Source of the DNA: Actinomycetes bacterium
GTDB taxonomy: Bacteria > Actinomycetota > Acidimicrobiia > Acidimicrobiales > RAAP-2
Length of the DNA: 41,355 bases
Assembly: GCA_021810205.1 (NCBI GenBank)
Contig: JAJZJC010000024.1
Location: 1-41,355, forward strand
Direction: 5' to 3'
Made by a program: the position numbers and the translations under genes. Shown in pieces: positions 39,316-41,355 of the stretch. The notes beneath the pieces are model-generated. The model worked only from the letters and a program-made list of their open reading frames with translations. It did not search any database and was not told the origin of the DNA. Every line of letters begins with the position of its first letter. Within the stretch, counting starts at the first letter, position 1.

Positions 39316-40248
39316 TCAGGCGTGCGGCGCTGGTGCTGGTGCTGGTGCTGGTGGTGCACGGTCCTCGGGCGCGGCCGACACGAGCAGCCGGTTCATGCTG
39401 CCCGACCTGAACCCTTCGAGATCGAGCGCGACGAAGGTGTAGCCCGCCGCCTTCACGGCCGCGACCACTTCGTGGCGGCGATGGACTGCCTCCTCGATCT
39501 CAGCGTCGGCGATCTCGACTCGCGCCACGGCCTCGTGGTGCCGGACGCGGAACTGGCGGAACCCCAAGCCTCGAATGGCGGCCTCAGCATCGGCCACGGC
39601 GCGCAATCTCGGCGCCGTCACGGGCGTGCCGTAGGGCAAGCGAGAAGCAAGGCACGCACCTGCGGGTCGGTCCCACGTACGAAGACCGAGCTCCTTCGAC
39701 CACGCCCGCACGTCCGCCTTCGTGAGCCCGGCGTCGACGAGCGGGAAGCGGGCGCCGGCCGCCGCTGCTGCGGCCTGACCAGGGCGGTGGTCGCCGAGAT
39801 CGTCCACGTTCACGCCGAGCACGACCGTCGCACGATGCTCAGCGGCAAGCGGGACGAGGCGAGCCATGAGCGCGTCCTTGCACCGTGCGCAACGGTTCCC
39901 GTCGTTGCGCACGTACTCGGGATCCGCCATCTCACCGGTGTCGACGGTCGTCCACCGCAGGCCCCATTGCGCTGCGAGCGCGCGGCAGTGCGCCCGGTCG
40001 TCTTCCGAGAGCGAGTCGGACACCGCGGTCACGCACATGACGTGCGAGCTTCCGAGCGTGCGGTGCGCGACGGCGGCGAGGAAAGCGGAGTCGGCCCCGC
40101 CGCTGAAGGCCACGATCACGTCCTCGAGCTCGCGCAGGACCGCCTCGAGGCGCTCGAGGCCCGTCCGGCCGTCAGGGGGACGGCTGTCAGGGGGACGGCT
40201 GTCAGGGGGACGGCCGTCAGGGGGACGGCCGTCAGGGGGCGCAGACAC
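39316..40248 (-). CDS. larE: Pyridinium-3,5-biscarboxylate sulfur transferase LarE
   Basis: A 310-residue ATP-dependent sulfur transferase of nickel-pincer synthesis. PP-loop VAFSGGADSA (47-55); RCARCK with C120 and C123; C199 in AGACLASRLPYGT. The three-Cys arrangement is that of LarE forms thought to carry a [4Fe-4S] cluster, not the single sacrificial Cys type. GTG 40248 starts 8 bp after hemQ. Residues 4-28 are PDGRP/PDSRP repeats from a 15-bp array, and the C-terminus is a run of Ala-Pro. larB and larC are at 22124-24171. Confidence 0.9.
   Translation of the reverse strand: MSAPPDGRPPDGRPPDSRPPDSRPPDGRTGLERLEAVLRELEDVIVAFSGGADSAFLAAVAHRTLGSSHVMCVTAVSDSLSEDDRAHCRALAAQWGLRWTTVDTGEMADPEYVRNDGNRCARCKDALMARLVPLAAEHRATVVLGVNVDDLGDHRPGQAAAAAAGARFPLVDAGLTKADVRAWSKELGLRTWDRPAGACLASRLPYGTPVTAPRLRAVADAEAAIRGLGFRQFRVRHHEAVARVEIADAEIEEAVHRRHEVVAAVKAAGYTFVALDLEGFRSGSMNRLLVSAAPEDRAPPAPAPAPAPHA
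40171..40240. repeat. 15-bp tandem repeat, 4.7 copies, coding for the LarE N-terminus
   Basis: GTCAGGGGGACGGCY units at 40171, 40186, 40201 and 40216, plus a partial at 40231. On the minus strand they encode PDGRP or PDSRP. The unit is a multiple of 3, so copy change would lengthen LarE without a frameshift. Confidence 0.93.
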
Positions 40249-40256
40249 GTGAGCGA

Positions 40257-40961
40257 TCAACGAGCCGAGAGGGTGCGGGCCAGGACGTCCGGCAGGTCGG
40301 CGACGATGCCGGTGTAGAAGGGGCCGAACTCGGCATAGCGGGCGGATGCCTCGTCGAAGCGCATCTGGTAGACGCACTCCTTCAGGTCGTCAGGGCGCAC
40401 GGCGAAGAGCGTCACGCCCCACTCGAAATCGTCGAGCCCCGTCGAGCCCGTCACGACCTGGAGGACGCGGCCGTGGAAGTGCCGTCCGACCCGGCCGTGG
40501 CCCAGCATGAGCTCCTTGCGGTCGTCGAAGGAAAGCGAGTACCAGTTGGCCTCTGGACCACGGCGCTTGGACATGGGGTAGAAGCAGAACGCTCGCTTGC
40601 CTTCGGGTGGCAGCACTGGGTACAGCCGAGCTTGCTTCATCTCCTCGGGCACGCCGGCTGCGTACTCGGATACCTCGGTCAACGAGACGTAGGAGGTGGT
40701 GACCTCGAGCCCCGCGGCCTGCACGGCGGACTGGAAGCGCCGCAATCGCCAGAGGTCGGGGCCGAGCACCATGAAGCCGAGATCGGCCTTGTGGCCGAGC
40801 ATCGCCGCGCTCACCACCTGGTCACCTGACTTGGTCGCGACAGCCTCGGCCTCCACCACGGCGTCGATATCGGCGCCACTGGGTGCCCGGCAGAAGAGGT
40901 GAAGCACCCCCAAGCCCGTGGATGGCTCGAGCGCTTCCATCTCAGGCACATGTGACTGCAC
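40257..40961 (-). CDS. hemQ: Coproheme decarboxylase HemQ (chlorite dismutase family)
   Basis: A 234-residue protein of the coproporphyrin-dependent heme route; it turns iron coproporphyrin III into heme b. The catalytic Tyr lies in FCFYPMSKRRGPEANWY and the HGRVGRHFHGRV and TGSTGLDDFEWGVTLFA segments are typical. GTG 40961 has TAAGCT 6 nt upstream. It lies 8 bp before larE and they may be co-transcribed. Confidence 0.92.
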   Translation of the reverse strand: MQSHVPEMEALEPSTGLGVLHLFCRAPSGADIDAVVEAEAVATKSGDQVVSAAMLGHKADLGFMVLGPDLWRLRRFQSAVQAAGLEVTTSYVSLTEVSEYAAGVPEEMKQARLYPVLPPEGKRAFCFYPMSKRRGPEANWYSLSFDDRKELMLGHGRVGRHFHGRVLQVVTGSTGLDDFEWGVTLFAVRPDDLKECVYQMRFDEASARYAEFGPFYTGIVADLPDVLARTLSAR

Positions 40962-40967
40962 ACGAGC

Positions 40968-40973
40968 AGCTTA
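40968..40973 (-). promoter_or_regulatory. Leaderless -10 box of hemQ
   Basis: TAAGCT on the minus strand lies 6 nt before GTG 40961. It fits TAnnnT and no SD is seen. Confidence 0.5.
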
Positions 40974-41035
40974 GGGAACGTCTCGGAGCGCCTGGTGCCG
41001 GCCCCCGGGCACCACGCCAGAAAGGCACTGAGCGG

Positions 41036-41119
41036 CCACACCCCGAGAGCCCACCCGGGCCCACCACAGCCCGAGAGCCCACCCTCGCCGGCCACACCCC
41101 GAGAGCCCACCCTCGCCTG
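41036..41119. repeat. 28-bp tandem repeat, 3 copies, between groEL and hemQ
   Basis: Units at 41036, 41064 and 41092 share CCACA-x-CCCGAGAGCCCACC and are followed by CTCGCC-type ends. Confidence 0.9.
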
Positions 41120-41128
41120 CCACGCGCG

Positions 41129-41156
41129 GCGAGGGCACCCCGAAGGGTGCCCTCGC
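41129..41156. terminator. Strong hairpin 3' of groEL
   Basis: GCGAGGGCACCC-CGAA-GGGTGCCCTCGC is a perfect 12-bp stem with a CGAA tetraloop, 164 bp past the groEL stop. It has no T-run; in high-GC actinobacteria such stems can end transcription. Confidence 0.6.
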
Positions 41157-41263
41157 TCGCATCGCTCTTCTGCTCTCGCTACCAGGTCGGCGCACGGGCC
41201 TTGGGCCGGTGCATCGGGACGGGACGGTACCGGAGCACCCGCCGGCGGGCCGACGGCTCGCAC

Positions 41264-41309
41264 CCCAGTGCCCAGACCAGAAGCCCAGTGCAGACCAGAA
41301 GCCAGTGCC
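41264..41309. repeat. Imperfect 18-20-bp tandem repeat just after the groEL stop
   Basis: CCCAGTGCCCAGACCAGAAG (41264-41283), then CCCAGTGCAGACCAGAAG (41284-41301) and CCAGTGCC. The array starts 10 bp past the groEL stop codon. Confidence 0.8.
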
Positions 41310-41319
41310 TATTCCCGGA

Positions 41320-41355
41320 CTAGAAGTCCTCCATCCCGCCGCCCGGCATGGCCGG
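41320..41355 (-). CDS. groEL: Chaperonin GroEL, last 11 codons
   Basis: The minus strand reads PAMPGGGMEDF and stop (TAG at 41320-41322). The Gly-Gly-Met tail is the hallmark of GroEL C-termini. The rest lies outside the window. Confidence 0.85.
   Translation of the reverse strand, partial: PAMPGGGMEDF

Larger units (their letters stand above)
40962..41319. other. Gene-free stretch between groEL and hemQ: arrays and hairpins
   Basis: This 358-bp gap holds, in order, the hemQ -10 box (40968-40973), a short hairpin TGGTGCC/GGCACCA (40993-41014), the 28-bp array (41036-41119), a strong hairpin (41129-41156) and an imperfect array next to the groEL stop (41264-41309). No convincing gene. Confidence 0.75.

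Noticed and set aside
40883-41323. Plus-strand 146-residue frame opposite groEL-hemQ
   Set aside because: It is made of Arg/Pro/Ala-rich sequence from the tandem array and hairpins and has no conserved features.

Overview
The window is high-GC, gene-dense chromosomal DNA. Its gene families, the predicted leaderless starts behind TAnnnT -10 boxes, a CGAAC-N4-GTTCG SOS box, a DUF222/HNH gene, HemQ and a secreted 'DGGIFTFG' repeat protein point to an actinobacterium, perhaps of the Acidimicrobiia type. The taxonomic call is an inference from gene content. No tRNA, rRNA or CRISPR array was found.

Layout. 1-902: the 3' end of an IS200/IS605 tnpA and its right-end hairpin, inserted into the 3' end of a DMT-type transporter gene. 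975-6844: a minus-strand catabolic group (ThDP enzyme, LigW-like amidohydrolase, CocE/NonD hydrolase) with a divergent IclR regulator. 6833-13419: a GGDEF-EAL protein, acetyl-CoA synthetase behind a structured leader, an MFS transporter and a dienelactone hydrolase. 13529-15256: arsC and divergent arsR with a two-palindrome operator, and a methyltransferase translationally coupled to arsR. 15273-18996: an inositol-monophosphatase-like protein with an altered metal site, then a D-2-hydroxyglutarate dehydrogenase-like gene overlapping serA by 4 bp. 19205-24171: a secreted repeat/GH25-like protein, pheA, and larB-larC. 24196-36059: an amine/aromatic catabolic region with P450, peptidase C26, a class I amidotransferase, HpaD-like ring-cleavage dioxygenase, a glutamine-synthetase-like ligase, HpaE-like dehydrogenase, MarR, HpaG-like FAH protein, acetoacetate-decarboxylase-like protein, LpdA-like flavoprotein and a PLP decarboxylase. 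36103-38974: GNAT, NUDIX, a small Cys-rich protein and an SOS-controlled DUF222/HNH gene. 39316-41355: larE, hemQ and the last codons of groEL.

How the genes work together. In the 27-32 kb operon (hpaG-like, marR, hpaE-like, GS-like, hpaD-like) a gamma-glutamyl ligase gene sits inside a meta-cleavage operon. With the nearby C26 hydrolase, amidotransferase, P450 and aromatic-type decarboxylase, this suggests that an (aryl)amine is gamma-glutamylated, oxidised and fed into ring cleavage. LarB, LarC and LarE supply the nickel-pincer cofactor from two loci about 15 kb apart; no larA is visible. D2HGDH and SerA are a known functional couple in serine synthesis and are here translationally coupled.

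The strongest unexplained pattern is a recurrent set of short tandem arrays (7-29 bp units) at gene boundaries. In several genes they span the stop codon, so the stop itself is duplicated (arsC, the GH25-like gene, lpdA, larC). The clear arrays inside reading frames have units that are multiples of 3; most outside do not.
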